A stretch of DNA of 7,735 nucleotides, taken from positions 1 to 7,735 of the forward strand of contig JAQURN010000057.1 in the NCBI GenBank assembly GCA_028715585.1, in the 5' to 3' direction. The notes below the pieces were generated by a model. That model did no database searches. It was not told where the DNA came from and saw nothing but the letters and a program-made list of their open reading frames with translations. This DNA is from Actinomycetota bacterium (GTDB taxonomy: Bacteria; Actinomycetota; Geothermincolia; Fen-727; JAQURN01). Within the stretch, counting starts at the first letter, position 1; every line of letters begins with the position of its first letter. The position numbers were made by a program, and so were the translations under genes. This document shows, piece by piece, positions 1 through 6,641 of the stretch.

Positions 1-253
1 TTTTTAGAGCCTCTATCCACTCGATATGGTGCTCTTCGGTCATCGGGTGCGGCACACTTCCAACCTTTATCTTTATTCCGCCTTCCACCTCTTCGACGAC
101 AGGAACATGCTTTTCGAGCGCCGCGTCAACGGTGTTCTCCTCGAGCAGTTTCATGGGCTGCCCGCAGCACACAAGCTTCCCCTTTCTTCCCCGGTAAACG
201 ATTACGATGTTCCCGCAAATCTCGCATTCGTAAACTTCCATTCTTCCTGGCAT
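1..253 (-). CDS. dfx: Desulfoferrodoxin (superoxide reductase), N-terminal part, cut by the window edge
   Basis: Superoxide reductase reduces superoxide to hydrogen peroxide in the cytoplasm of anaerobes without releasing oxygen. Reading leftward from the ATG at 253, 84 codons are visible. Residues 1-36 form a desulforedoxin-type iron centre with Cys10, Cys13, Cys29 and Cys30. The catalytic domain follows, with Glu47-Lys48, His49 in EKHVPVVE, and His69 and His75 in HPMTEEHH. These positions match the numbering I recall for Desulfovibrio/Desulfoarculus desulfoferrodoxin, which supports this start rather than Met5. The remaining iron ligands, expected near Cys116 and His119, lie outside the window. 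An AAGGAGG Shine-Dalgarno site ends 5 bases before the ATG. The gene starts 37 bases after the rubrerythrin stop, so the two are probably co-transcribed. Family assignment is very secure; the incompleteness is only the window edge. Confidence 0.96.
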   Translation of the reverse strand, partial: MPGRMEVYECEICGNIVIVYRGRKGKLVCCGQPMKLLEENTVDAALEKHVPVVEEVEGGIKIKVGSVPHPMTEEHHIEWIEALK

Positions 254-290
254 CTTCGCCTCCTTCGATAGACAAACGCCAAAAACTTAC

Positions 291-866
291 CTACCAGTTC
301 TCCGCCAAAAGCTCGAAATAAGCCTGGGGATGGTTACATGCAGGGCAAGCTTGAGGGGCTTCGGTCCCCACGTGTAGGTAGCCGCAGTTCCGACAACGCC
401 ATACCACCACTTTGTCCTTTTTGAAAACCGTCCCAGCCTCGATGTTAGCCAGAAGACCTAGATATCTCTTCTCGTGTTGCTTCTCGGCTACGGCAATGGA
501 CTCGAATACATTGGCGATTTTGTCGAACCCTTCTTCGGCTGCCACCTTCGCGAATCCAGGATACATCTCGGTCCATTCATAGTTCTCTCCTGCCGCGGCA
601 GCTTTCAAATTCTCAGCGGTGCTTCCAATCACGCCAGCGGGATAGGAAGCCTTTATCTCGACTTCTCCTCCCTCGAGAAACTTGAAGAGGCGCTTCGCGT
701 GTTCTTTCTCTTGACTGGCGGTTTCCTCGAAGATGTCGCAGATTTGCATGAAGCCATCTTTTCTAGCCTGGCTCGCAAAATAGGTGTAACGATTCCTCGC
801 CTGCGATTCCCCCGCAAAAGCCGTCAAAAGGTTTACCTCAGTCTTTGTCCCCTTGATTTCCGCCAT
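291..866 (-). CDS. rbr: Rubrerythrin (di-iron peroxidase with rubredoxin-like domain)
   Basis: Rubrerythrin reduces hydrogen peroxide to water using electrons from rubredoxin or NAD(P)H oxidoreductases in the anaerobe cytoplasm. The 191-residue protein has the classic length and layout. Residues 1-145 are a four-helix ferritin-like domain with di-iron ligands Glu20 (GESQARNRY), Glu53 and His56 (EKEHA), Glu94 and Glu97, and Glu128 and His131 (AEKQHE). A C-terminal rubredoxin-like domain holds Cys158-x2-Cys161 and Cys174-x2-Cys177. All expected metal ligands are present. The ATG at 866 follows a near-perfect Shine-Dalgarno sequence, AAAGGAGGTT at 880-871. Desulfoferrodoxin follows 37 bases downstream; together they convert superoxide to peroxide and then to water. 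A candidate promoter with palindromes lies in the 76 bases upstream. The open frame on the opposite strand here is a shadow. Confidence 0.98.
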   Translation of the reverse strand: MAEIKGTKTEVNLLTAFAGESQARNRYTYFASQARKDGFMQICDIFEETASQEKEHAKRLFKFLEGGEVEIKASYPAGVIGSTAENLKAAAAGENYEWTEMYPGFAKVAAEEGFDKIANVFESIAVAEKQHEKRYLGLLANIEAGTVFKKDKVVVWRCRNCGYLHVGTEAPQACPACNHPQAYFELLAENW

Positions 867-906
867 AGTGAACCTCCTTTGACTCGTATTGAAGCCTTCC
901 CACTAT

Positions 907-933
907 GTATGTTTTTAGCATACCCTTCTAGGG
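907..933. repeat. Two abutting small inverted repeats at the rbr promoter
   Basis: Read on the plus strand, GTATG at 907-911 pairs with CATAC at 919-923 across a 7-base spacer, and CCCT at 923-926 pairs with AGGG at 930-933 across TCT. The first covers the proposed -10 and start site; the second lies between the proposed -35 and -10. This is the usual place for a repressor operator, for example a redox- or metal-responsive one. The arms are only 4-5 bases, so chance is a real possibility. It does not match the PerR box consensus as I recall it. A transcription terminator is unlikely because the stems are short and one is AT-rich. Confidence 0.3.
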
Positions 934-946
934 ATTGCATTGTCAT
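917..946 (-). promoter_or_regulatory. Candidate sigma-70-type promoter for rbr-dfx
   Basis: On the minus strand, ATGACA at 946-941 (5 of 6 to the -35 consensus) is followed after 18 bases by TATGCT at 922-917 (4 of 6 to the -10 consensus). Transcription would start near 910 and leave a leader of about 44 bases containing the strong Shine-Dalgarno site. A competing pair is TTGACC at 953-948 with TAGAAG at 930-925, spaced 17 bases apart; its -10 lacks the conserved final T. Both -35 elements overlap the last codons of the upstream gene. This is consensus matching by eye only. Confidence 0.35.
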
Positions 947-1782
947 CGGTCAATGTTTTGGAAAAGTTCCCGAAAGCCCCTGTCGCCACGCACAGCCATT
1001 CGGTTAACCGCAAAATCATATCTGAGGGGATCGGCAGGTGATATTTCGCGGAAAAAATCGGTAATCTCGAGGGCGGTCTGCATGTTCGCGCTTCTTCTTT
1101 CGGTAAGCCCAAGAAGAAGTCCAAAACGGTGCAGGTGAACATCGAGTGGGACGATGAGCATCGAGGGGGAGACCGCCTCCCAGCCCCCTGGGTCCACTTC
1201 GTCCCCTCTCACCATCCATCTAAGAAACAGATTAAGCCTTTTCATAGCGCTGTTGCCGCGCGGATTAGGCAGCAGATTGGGGCATGGCAAAGCCGCGTGC
1301 CCATGAAGCTCGGAGGTAAAACCCTCGAGCGCCTTCGAGGCGCTCTTCTCACCAGGTTTGAGAAAAGAGGCAAAAACGTCCTCGAGCGATCCTCCATCAC
1401 CTATTAGACTCTTCACCGCGGAAAGCAAACCAGCAAGCTGGTCGCCATCGGCAAAGCGGTAGGAGAAATTGGAAAAATCCTTCCTAATTTCGCCCAGCTT
1501 CCTGCTCCCGAGGTAGCCCCTTGGAGAACGCCCCATTTTCGAAAGAACCTTCTCGACCGCGCAGATAATACATTCAACACGCCCGAAGGCGAGCGAAGAG
1601 GAGATAAGAGCTACAAGCTCTCTATCGAGGGGGTCGCTGTAACGATAGAGAAACTCAATCGGGTCGGGGTGGACCAGTTCCCTTCGGTTGTACTTCGCAT
1701 AAAGCTCTTCAAGCGCCTGGCGATATCCCCCGACTGGAAAGATGAGAAGCCTCCCTACAAACCTCCGCTGCTCAAAAACCAT
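943..1782 (-). CDS. TIGR02757 / DUF2400 family protein, function unknown
   Basis: I recognise this as a member of the conserved family TIGR02757 (DUF2400), whose biochemical role is unknown to me. The 279-residue protein shows the family's blocks: LYAKYNRRELVHPDPIEFLY at 27-46, SSLAFGRVECI at 62-72, LPNPRGNSAMKRLNLFLRWM at 171-190, PLDVHLHRFGLLLGLTERR at 212-230 and the DPLRYDFA segment at 251-258. There is no signal peptide or membrane helix, so it is probably cytoplasmic. The block around Asp214 resembles the VDTHxxRV motif of HhH-GPD DNA glycosylases; this relation is inference. From memory, many members have SACKRLN where this one has SAMKRLN. The ATG at 1782 is the only usable start: an in-frame stop lies nine codons upstream, and the sequence downstream lacks ATG, GTG or TTG before the conserved part. 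No clear Shine-Dalgarno site precedes it. It sits 68 bases after rpoD and may be its operon partner. Confidence 0.88.
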   Translation of the reverse strand: MVFEQRRFVGRLLIFPVGGYRQALEELYAKYNRRELVHPDPIEFLYRYSDPLDRELVALISSSLAFGRVECIICAVEKVLSKMGRSPRGYLGSRKLGEIRKDFSNFSYRFADGDQLAGLLSAVKSLIGDGGSLEDVFASFLKPGEKSASKALEGFTSELHGHAALPCPNLLPNPRGNSAMKRLNLFLRWMVRGDEVDPGGWEAVSPSMLIVPLDVHLHRFGLLLGLTERRSANMQTALEITDFFREISPADPLRYDFAVNRMAVRGDRGFRELFQNIDR

Positions 1783-1850
1783 ATATATTGCAAAATAGTG
1801 GAAAGGCTAGAGAATAGACAGCAAGCCTACCTACCAAAACCATTGACGGG

Positions 1851-3041
1851 TTAAGATTCCTCCATGTAGTCGCGCAGCTTACCGCTCTTGGAAGGATGTC
1901 TCAGCTTGGAAAGGGTTTTCGACTCTATCTGTCTTATTCTCTCGCGGGTTACACCAAAGACCTGCCCCACTTCCTCCAGGGTTCTGGGGTGCCCGTCCAA
2001 AAGCCCAAAACGAAGCTGTATGACCCTCTTCTCCCGGAGGGTCATATCATCCAAGACCTCTTCGAGCTGTTCTCGGAGCAAGTTGAAGGCGGCAGCATCC
2101 ATAGGAACCACCGCGGTGGAATCCTCGACGAAGTCACCTAAATGGCTATCATCCTCCTCGCCAATAGATGCCTCGAGGGAGACCGGCACCTGGCTCACTT
2201 TTAGAATCTCTCTTACTTTGCTTGGGGATACTTCCATCTCTTCGGCAATCTCTTCCGGGGTAGGTTCTCTTCCGAGGTCTTGAAGAAGCTGCCTTTGCAC
2301 TCGCACCAGTTTGTTTATTGTCTCCACCATATGAACGGGTATTCGGATGGTGCGGGCTTGGTCGGCAATGGCGCGGGTTATCGCCTGCCTTATCCACCAG
2401 GTCGCGTAGGTGCTGAATTTATAGCCCTTGCTGTAATCGAACTTCTCCACGGCTCTAATCAAACCGAGATTTCCCTCTTGGATGAGATCGAGGAAAAGCA
2501 TGCCCCTTCCCACATACCTCTTGGCGATGCTCACTACCAGCCTCAAGTTAGCCTCGACAAGCTTTCTCTTCGCGTTCAAGCCATCTGCCGCTATCTCTTC
2601 GAGCTGCCTCCTAGTGCTTTCGTCAAAATCGGGGGCCTCTGGTGAAGAGAGGCGCTCCGAGGCATTCAAGCCTGCCTCGATACGCTTGGCAAGGTCAACT
2701 TCCTCCTGGGCGGTAAGAAGCGGAACTTTCCCTATTTCTTTGAGGTACATGCGCACTGGGTCGTTTGTGACAGGCTGAACCGTAAGGTCTAAATTCCCGG
2801 CTTTGCCTGAATCGGTTTCTTTTTCGTCCTCTCCCTCGATTTCGTCAACCACCTCGTCGGTTACATCTATGCCGCTCTCCGCGAGCAGCCCGAAAACATG
2901 GCTTGCGTCTTCGGGGGTAAGATCGATGTCCTTGAGGTGTTCCAATATCTCGTCAGTAGTAAGAAAGCCTTTCTCCTTCCCGCTCGCCACGAGATCTTGG
3001 ACTTCCTCTATTTCAAATTCCTTCCAGCTCTCATCTGCCAT
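1851..3041 (-). CDS. rpoD: RNA polymerase primary sigma factor (sigma-70/SigA)
   Basis: The primary sigma factor directs RNA polymerase to housekeeping promoters. With the ATG at 3041 the protein has 396 residues. Region 1.1 spans about 5-65, followed by an acidic linker (61-77). Region 1.2 is at 94-123 (DPVRMYLKEIGKVPLLT). Region 2 is at about 160-235, including GRGMLFLDLIQEGNLGLIRA and the -10-binding YATWWIRQAITRAIADQAR. Region 3 is at 236-310. Region 4 is at 331-396, with the -35-binding helix-turn-helix TLEEVGQVFGVTRERIRQIE. Region 1.1 and the fully conserved region 2.4 mark a group 1 factor rather than an alternative sigma. The reading frame stays open upstream to a TTG at 3086 that overlaps the dnaG stop. 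I prefer the ATG because AGGAGAGG lies 8 bases before it and the TTG has no such site. The gene lies 41 bases after dnaG. Confidence 0.97.
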   Translation of the reverse strand: MADESWKEFEIEEVQDLVASGKEKGFLTTDEILEHLKDIDLTPEDASHVFGLLAESGIDVTDEVVDEIEGEDEKETDSGKAGNLDLTVQPVTNDPVRMYLKEIGKVPLLTAQEEVDLAKRIEAGLNASERLSSPEAPDFDESTRRQLEEIAADGLNAKRKLVEANLRLVVSIAKRYVGRGMLFLDLIQEGNLGLIRAVEKFDYSKGYKFSTYATWWIRQAITRAIADQARTIRIPVHMVETINKLVRVQRQLLQDLGREPTPEEIAEEMEVSPSKVREILKVSQVPVSLEASIGEEDDSHLGDFVEDSTAVVPMDAAAFNLLREQLEEVLDDMTLREKRVIQLRFGLLDGHPRTLEEVGQVFGVTRERIRQIESKTLSKLRHPSKSGKLRDYMEES

Positions 3042-3049
3042 CTTGAAAA

Positions 3050-3076
3050 CCTCTCCTGAAGGGGAAAACCCTCCTT
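3050..3076 (-). promoter_or_regulatory. rpoD leader with two Shine-Dalgarno-like sites
   Basis: On the minus strand the short dnaG-rpoD gap contains AAGGAGGG at 3076-3069 and AGGAGAGG at 3057-3050. The second is 8 bases from the ATG at 3041 and decides that start. The first has the better match to the 16S rRNA tail but no ATG, GTG or TTG at a usable distance downstream. Its GGG can pair with the nearby CCC across TTTT, forming a very small hairpin. It could be a standby site for ribosomes leaving dnaG, or a chance purine run. Confidence 0.5.
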
Positions 3077-3082
3077 GCTCTT

Positions 3083-4927
3083 TCAACTGTGGTCATAAGG
3101 AAACTCTTCTTTCATGATTCTTCCTATCTCGAAGAGCTCGTTACACAATGCTTCGTACTTTTTAGGTTCTATCTTTTTGTTCACTCTCCTCACTTCAAGC
3201 TCCAGCTTGGCTTTTTGCCTTTTGAAAAAGAGATAACGGAGTCTTTCAAATACTTCTTCACCTCCCGTGCCGCGCTGGGGAGCAGGCTCAATCAGAAGAG
3301 AAGAAACCTTTGCGCGAAGATTCTTATCTTCTATCCTTTCAACCATCGAGCTTATCAAGGAATCATATCGAGTTCTTATCTTCTTTTCGTCGTCTATCGG
3401 TAATTCCTTCAACATCCCAAGAATTTTTCTATTTTCTTCGCTCGTAAAGAAATCCTCATCGAGAAAGAGATGGTCGAGAAGCGCTTGGGGATTTGCGAGG
3501 AGAACTCTTAGCGCCTCATTTTCAACCTTTTCCGACATGAGAACTGGAGGAAGGGCATTCTCACCCTTTCGTACATCTCTTCCGCTGGACGTTTTTGCCT
3601 CCCTCAAGAAAACCTCTATCGTCTCGGTGGGAAGATCGAGGATTCCACCAAGCTTGCAGGTGAGTTCATCCCGGAGCTGCCTGAACTCTTCCCCCGACAC
3701 TCTCGCGAATATTGGAAGGCAAGCCATCATTGCGCGACGACGACCTATCGAGTTGGAGATATCATGTTCTTCAAGCGTTTTTTCTAGCGCAAAGTCAAGT
3801 AAGGAGATGGCGTTTTCTACCAGTTTGGCGATTTCCGCCGGCCCAACTTTCTGAACGAGGCTGGCGGGGTCCTCACCGGGAGGCATCCGAACCACAAATA
3901 TGTCCAGGCCAAACTTACCGAAGAAGGAAGTAGTCCTCATGGCCGCGTCCACCCCAGCCTTGTCGGCATCAAAAGCCAAATACACCCTGTCCGAGTACCT
4001 CGAAAGGAGCCTGAAATGTTCTTCAGTCAAGGCGGTGCCCAGAGTGGCAACTACATTCTTTATGCCAGCGGACCACAAACCGAGCAAGTCAGTGTATCCT
4101 TCCACCACTACCGCCTGGCGACTCCCCTGAATGCTCTCCCTTGTCTGATATAAGCCATACAGGGTGCCAGACTTCCGATAAACCGGGGTCTCGGGAGAGT
4201 TGAGATACTTGGGTCCCTCTTCAGAAGTGGAGGAAGGCATGCTTCTCCCCCCGAAGGCGATGACCCTTCCCCTCACATCAAGGATTGGGAAAATCACACG
4301 AGAGCGAAAGAAGTCGTGAATTGTGTTCCCTTTCCCTTGTCGCCTCACTCCAAGTCCTGCTTTTAGCAACTCCTGCTCCGAAAAACCTTTCCCGGAAAGA
4401 AATTTGCATGCATTCTCCCATCCAGAAGGGGCGAAGCCGAGATGAAATTCGTCTATTATTTCCCTCGCAAAACCCCGTCCGGCAAGATAGTCCACCGCCT
4501 TTTTTCCCTCCTCTGTATTCAGCAGAACGTAGTAATAATAGTCGGAAGCCATCTTGTTGAGCTGGAGAAGCCTTTCCCTCTGAGAGCGTTCCTTTTCTTC
4601 AGCGGGAGATGACTTCTCATAGGTGAGTTGATACCCAATGCGTTCGGCGAGTTTTTCCACCGCCTCGGTGAAGTTGAGCCCTTCCATCTGCATAAGAAAG
4701 TTGAATACTCCACCGCTCGCTTTACACCCGAAGCAGTAATAGACGCCCTTAGCGGGATTCACGTAGAAAGAGGGGTCTTTTTCTTTGTGGAAAGGACAGG
4801 GTCCTCGGAACTCTTTGCCCGATTTTTTTAAGGGAACGTATTCGGAAACGAGGTGAACCATGTCGGTTCGCTCCCGCACTGCTTCGATGTCTGAATTCCT
4901 GATTTTGCCACCGGGATGAAAGAACAC
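3083..4927 (-). CDS. dnaG: DNA primase
   Basis: Primase makes the RNA primers for leading- and lagging-strand DNA synthesis and works with the replicative helicase DnaB. The 614-residue protein has the complete three-domain layout. The N-terminal CHC2 zinc domain has ligands Cys44, His47, Cys65 and Cys68 (PCPFHKEKDPSF, YYCFGCKASGG). The RNA polymerase core and TOPRIM domain follow: FGGRS at 225-229, VVVEGYTD at 273-280 with Glu276, LAFDADKAG at 318-326 with Asp320 and Asp322, and GEDP at 351-354. The C-terminal 470-614 is less conserved, charged and helical, as expected for the helicase-binding domain. The start is GTG at 4927, preceded 8 bases earlier by AGGTGAT (4942-4936); an in-frame TGA four codons upstream excludes any longer form. 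It follows dgt by 72 bases and precedes rpoD, an arrangement similar to the dnaG-rpoD core of the macromolecular synthesis operon. Confidence 0.98.
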   Translation of the reverse strand: MFFHPGGKIRNSDIEAVRERTDMVHLVSEYVPLKKSGKEFRGPCPFHKEKDPSFYVNPAKGVYYCFGCKASGGVFNFLMQMEGLNFTEAVEKLAERIGYQLTYEKSSPAEEKERSQRERLLQLNKMASDYYYYVLLNTEEGKKAVDYLAGRGFAREIIDEFHLGFAPSGWENACKFLSGKGFSEQELLKAGLGVRRQGKGNTIHDFFRSRVIFPILDVRGRVIAFGGRSMPSSTSEEGPKYLNSPETPVYRKSGTLYGLYQTRESIQGSRQAVVVEGYTDLLGLWSAGIKNVVATLGTALTEEHFRLLSRYSDRVYLAFDADKAGVDAAMRTTSFFGKFGLDIFVVRMPPGEDPASLVQKVGPAEIAKLVENAISLLDFALEKTLEEHDISNSIGRRRAMMACLPIFARVSGEEFRQLRDELTCKLGGILDLPTETIEVFLREAKTSSGRDVRKGENALPPVLMSEKVENEALRVLLANPQALLDHLFLDEDFFTSEENRKILGMLKELPIDDEKKIRTRYDSLISSMVERIEDKNLRAKVSSLLIEPAPQRGTGGEEVFERLRYLFFKRQKAKLELEVRRVNKKIEPKKYEALCNELFEIGRIMKEEFPYDHS

Positions 4928-4935
4928 TATTTTGT

Positions 4936-4942
4936 ATCACCT
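4936..4942 (-). promoter_or_regulatory. Ribosome binding site supporting the GTG start of dnaG
   Basis: AGGTGAT on the minus strand is complementary to the 3' end of 16S rRNA and sits 8 bases before the GTG at 4927. No in-frame ATG is available near the N-terminus, and a stop codon in frame lies just upstream, so this site fixes the non-ATG start. I saw no convincing promoter or terminator in the rest of the 72-base dgt-dnaG gap. Confidence 0.7.
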
Positions 4943-4999
4943 TTTAGAAAAACTAAGCATGCCGTTCTCTCGCCAGCCTTACGAAGAGAAAAACCAATG

Positions 5000-5998
5000 C
5001 TATTCCACCAACCAGGAGCGAGGAAGGAAATATGTCTTGTATTTCATGAGCGCGTACTGGTCAGTCATTCCCGCCACGTAATCACAAACCTTTTCTGGAA
5101 GTTCTTTCTCTTCTTTTGGCTGGAATTCCTGGGGCATATCGCCAGGATTTTTCAGGTAGTACTCGGCAAGCGAGCGGATGACCCTCACCGCTTTTTCCTC
5201 CTCGGTCTTGGCAATGGAACCTATATACACCTTCTCGAAAAGGAAACCCCTGAGCTCTTCCAACATGGACCGTGCTTCAGTGCTCATCCTTATCTCCTCC
5301 AGGGAAACACTGCTCTCCACCACGTCGTGCGCTAAGTAGTCTATTCTTTGGCTTTGGTATTGCCCCATCACGCGGATTGGCCTAGAGGGAAGGTCTTCTA
5401 CTGTAAGGATGCCTGCCCTCAGCGCATCGTCGATGTCGTGGTTCACATAAGCAATCCTATCGCAGATTCGAACGACTTCTCCCTCGCAAGTGGAGGGCTT
5501 ATTCGCGCCGGTGTGGTTGACGATTCCATCCCTTACCTCCCAGGTGAGATTCAGCCCCCTTCCGCCGTACTCCAGGACCTCGGCTACACGCAAACTCTGG
5601 AGATTATGCTTGAAACCGGGCTTGTATTCAGCTAGGGCATTCTCGCCAATATGCCCGAATGGGGTATGCCCCAGGTCATGCCCCAACGCTATCGCCTCCG
5701 TAAGATCCTCATTCAGCCGGAGGGCGCGCGCAATCGTCCTCGAAATCTGCGCCACCTCCATGGTGTGAGTGAGGCGCGTCCTATAGTGATCTCCCTCCGG
5801 GGCAAGGAAAACCTGGGTCTTGTGTTTGAGCCTCCTGAATGACTTTGAATGAATAACCCTGTCCCGGTCGCGCTGATACTCCGTCCTTAGCGAGCAAGGT
5901 TCTTCTTTTCTCTTGCGCCCTTTTGTCTCGGAGGAAAGTGAAGCCCTAGGCGAGAGAATCTTTCGCTCAATTTCTTCCGTTCTCTCCCTCGCGTTCAC
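5000..5998 (-). CDS. dgt: Deoxyguanosinetriphosphate triphosphohydrolase-like HD protein
   Basis: Proteins of this family hydrolyse dGTP or other dNTPs to the nucleoside and triphosphate, helping to balance nucleotide pools; substrate range cannot be read from sequence. With the GTG at 5998 the protein has 332 residues. The family's N-terminal block is clear (RTEYQRDRDRVIHSKSFRRL, then KHKTQVFL). The HD-domain metal ligands are His78 (RLTHTMEV), His107-Asp108 (GHDLGHTPFGH) and Asp180 (CDRIAYVNHDIDDA). The C-terminal CDYVAGMTDQYAL block is also typical. I chose GTG because GAGGG lies 7 bases before it and because related proteins begin about this far from the LSP motif. A TTG at 6034 would add 12 residues, but its Shine-Dalgarno-like AAGGTGG is only one base away. 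The position between ppdK and dnaG fits a gene feeding dNTP control into replication. Confidence 0.93.
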   Translation of the reverse strand: MNARERTEEIERKILSPRASLSSETKGRKRKEEPCSLRTEYQRDRDRVIHSKSFRRLKHKTQVFLAPEGDHYRTRLTHTMEVAQISRTIARALRLNEDLTEAIALGHDLGHTPFGHIGENALAEYKPGFKHNLQSLRVAEVLEYGGRGLNLTWEVRDGIVNHTGANKPSTCEGEVVRICDRIAYVNHDIDDALRAGILTVEDLPSRPIRVMGQYQSQRIDYLAHDVVESSVSLEEIRMSTEARSMLEELRGFLFEKVYIGSIAKTEEEKAVRVIRSLAEYYLKNPGDMPQEFQPKEEKELPEKVCDYVAGMTDQYALMKYKTYFLPRSWLVE

Positions 5999-6044
5999 AA
6001 CAAATCCCTCACGCAGGCTATTTGGGCCAACCAAACCACCTTAA

Positions 6045-6641
6045 TCATGAGCGACCTTCGCGAGCTAGAGCCTCCATGATGCCTTCGGCAAGCACCCTGG
6101 CTCGTTCTATCGCAAAATCGTCCTCCATGGAGGGGCGCTGAGCTCCAACTCCCTGGTGCCCCGCGCCAGAAGCCCTGGAACCGTCGCCTATGACTAGCAT
6201 CCCATGTATTAGAAGTATGTCTTGAATCGCTCTAATCGTCGTTTCCTGACCCCCAAACCTGGCGGCCGCCACCGCCAGCGCTCCAGCAGGCTTGCCGACG
6301 AGCGCTCCCTCTCTCCTGAGATTTCTGCTCTTGTCGAAAAATGCTTTGAGTTGGGAGCTCACTGTCCCGAAATAGACCGGGCTTCCCACAAGCAAGGCAT
6401 CACATCTCCTGAGCAAATCGAACGCTTCCCCCAGCGGAGTGCCATCGTGACACTTCTGAGGACACGGTGAGCCGCAGGCATAACAGTATGGTCTCTCTTG
6501 CCCCTCGAGGGCATCCATCACATGTATTAGTTTGGTCTCAGCTCCAAGCCGCTTGAAGTGCTCGAGGGCGACTTTGAGGAGCTTCGCGGTGTTTCCATTG
6601 CGGTTGGGAGACCCATTGACGCCAATCACTAAATGACTCAT
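6045..6641 (-). CDS. Flavodoxin-fold NAD(P)H-dependent oxidoreductase with four-cysteine motif
   Basis: This 198-residue protein belongs to the NADPH-dependent FMN reductase / iron-sulfur flavoprotein group of the flavodoxin superfamily. Residues 5-20 (VIGVNGSPNRNGNTAK) form the FMN phosphate-binding loop, and DALLVGSPVYFGTVSSQLKA at 81-100 is the second flavin-binding block. Between them Cys53, Cys56, Cys60 and Cys64 form a C-x2-C-x3-C-x3-C cluster that could hold an Fe-S centre. Archaeal Isf proteins have a similar compact motif with slightly different spacing. The physiological electron donor and acceptor are unknown. The ATG at 6641 overlaps the ppdK stop (ATGA), implying translational coupling, with GAGGG 4 bases upstream. 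The frame is open further upstream, but that stretch overlaps ppdK and lacks flavodoxin-like sequence. The C-terminal GAGHQGVGAQRPS segment is common in this family. Confidence 0.9.
   Translation of the reverse strand: MSHLVIGVNGSPNRNGNTAKLLKVALEHFKRLGAETKLIHVMDALEGQERPYCYACGSPCPQKCHDGTPLGEAFDLLRRCDALLVGSPVYFGTVSSQLKAFFDKSRNLRREGALVGKPAGALAVAAARFGGQETTIRAIQDILLIHGMLVIGDGSRASGAGHQGVGAQRPSMEDDFAIERARVLAEGIMEALAREGRS

Noticed and set aside
26..271. Plus-strand open frame at the left edge
   Set aside because: The minus strand here encodes desulfoferrodoxin with all expected ligands; the plus frame is its shadow.
474..1007. Long plus-strand open frame across the rubrerythrin region
   Set aside because: It runs antisense to rubrerythrin, whose metal ligands and strong ribosome site are unmistakable; the plus-strand translation resembles no family I know.
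943..1219. Small minus-strand open frames (915-1142 and 1016-1219) inside the DUF2400 gene
   Set aside because: They lie within the conserved C-terminal half of the DUF2400 frame, show no recognisable sequence and are out-of-frame shadows, not evidence of a frameshift.
1804..1828. AGGCT...AGCCT inverted repeat between rpoD and the DUF2400 gene as a terminator
   Set aside because: The stem is only 5 bases with a 15-base loop and just three T residues after it, too weak to call.
3267..3854. 195-codon plus-strand open frame opposite dnaG
   Set aside because: It is serine/arginine-rich shadow sequence antisense to the conserved primase, with no recognisable domain.
4928..4999. Separate promoter for dnaG in the dgt-dnaG gap
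   Set aside because: No pair of -35 and -10 elements at proper spacing was convincing; the AT-rich TACAAAATA next to the start would leave almost no leader.
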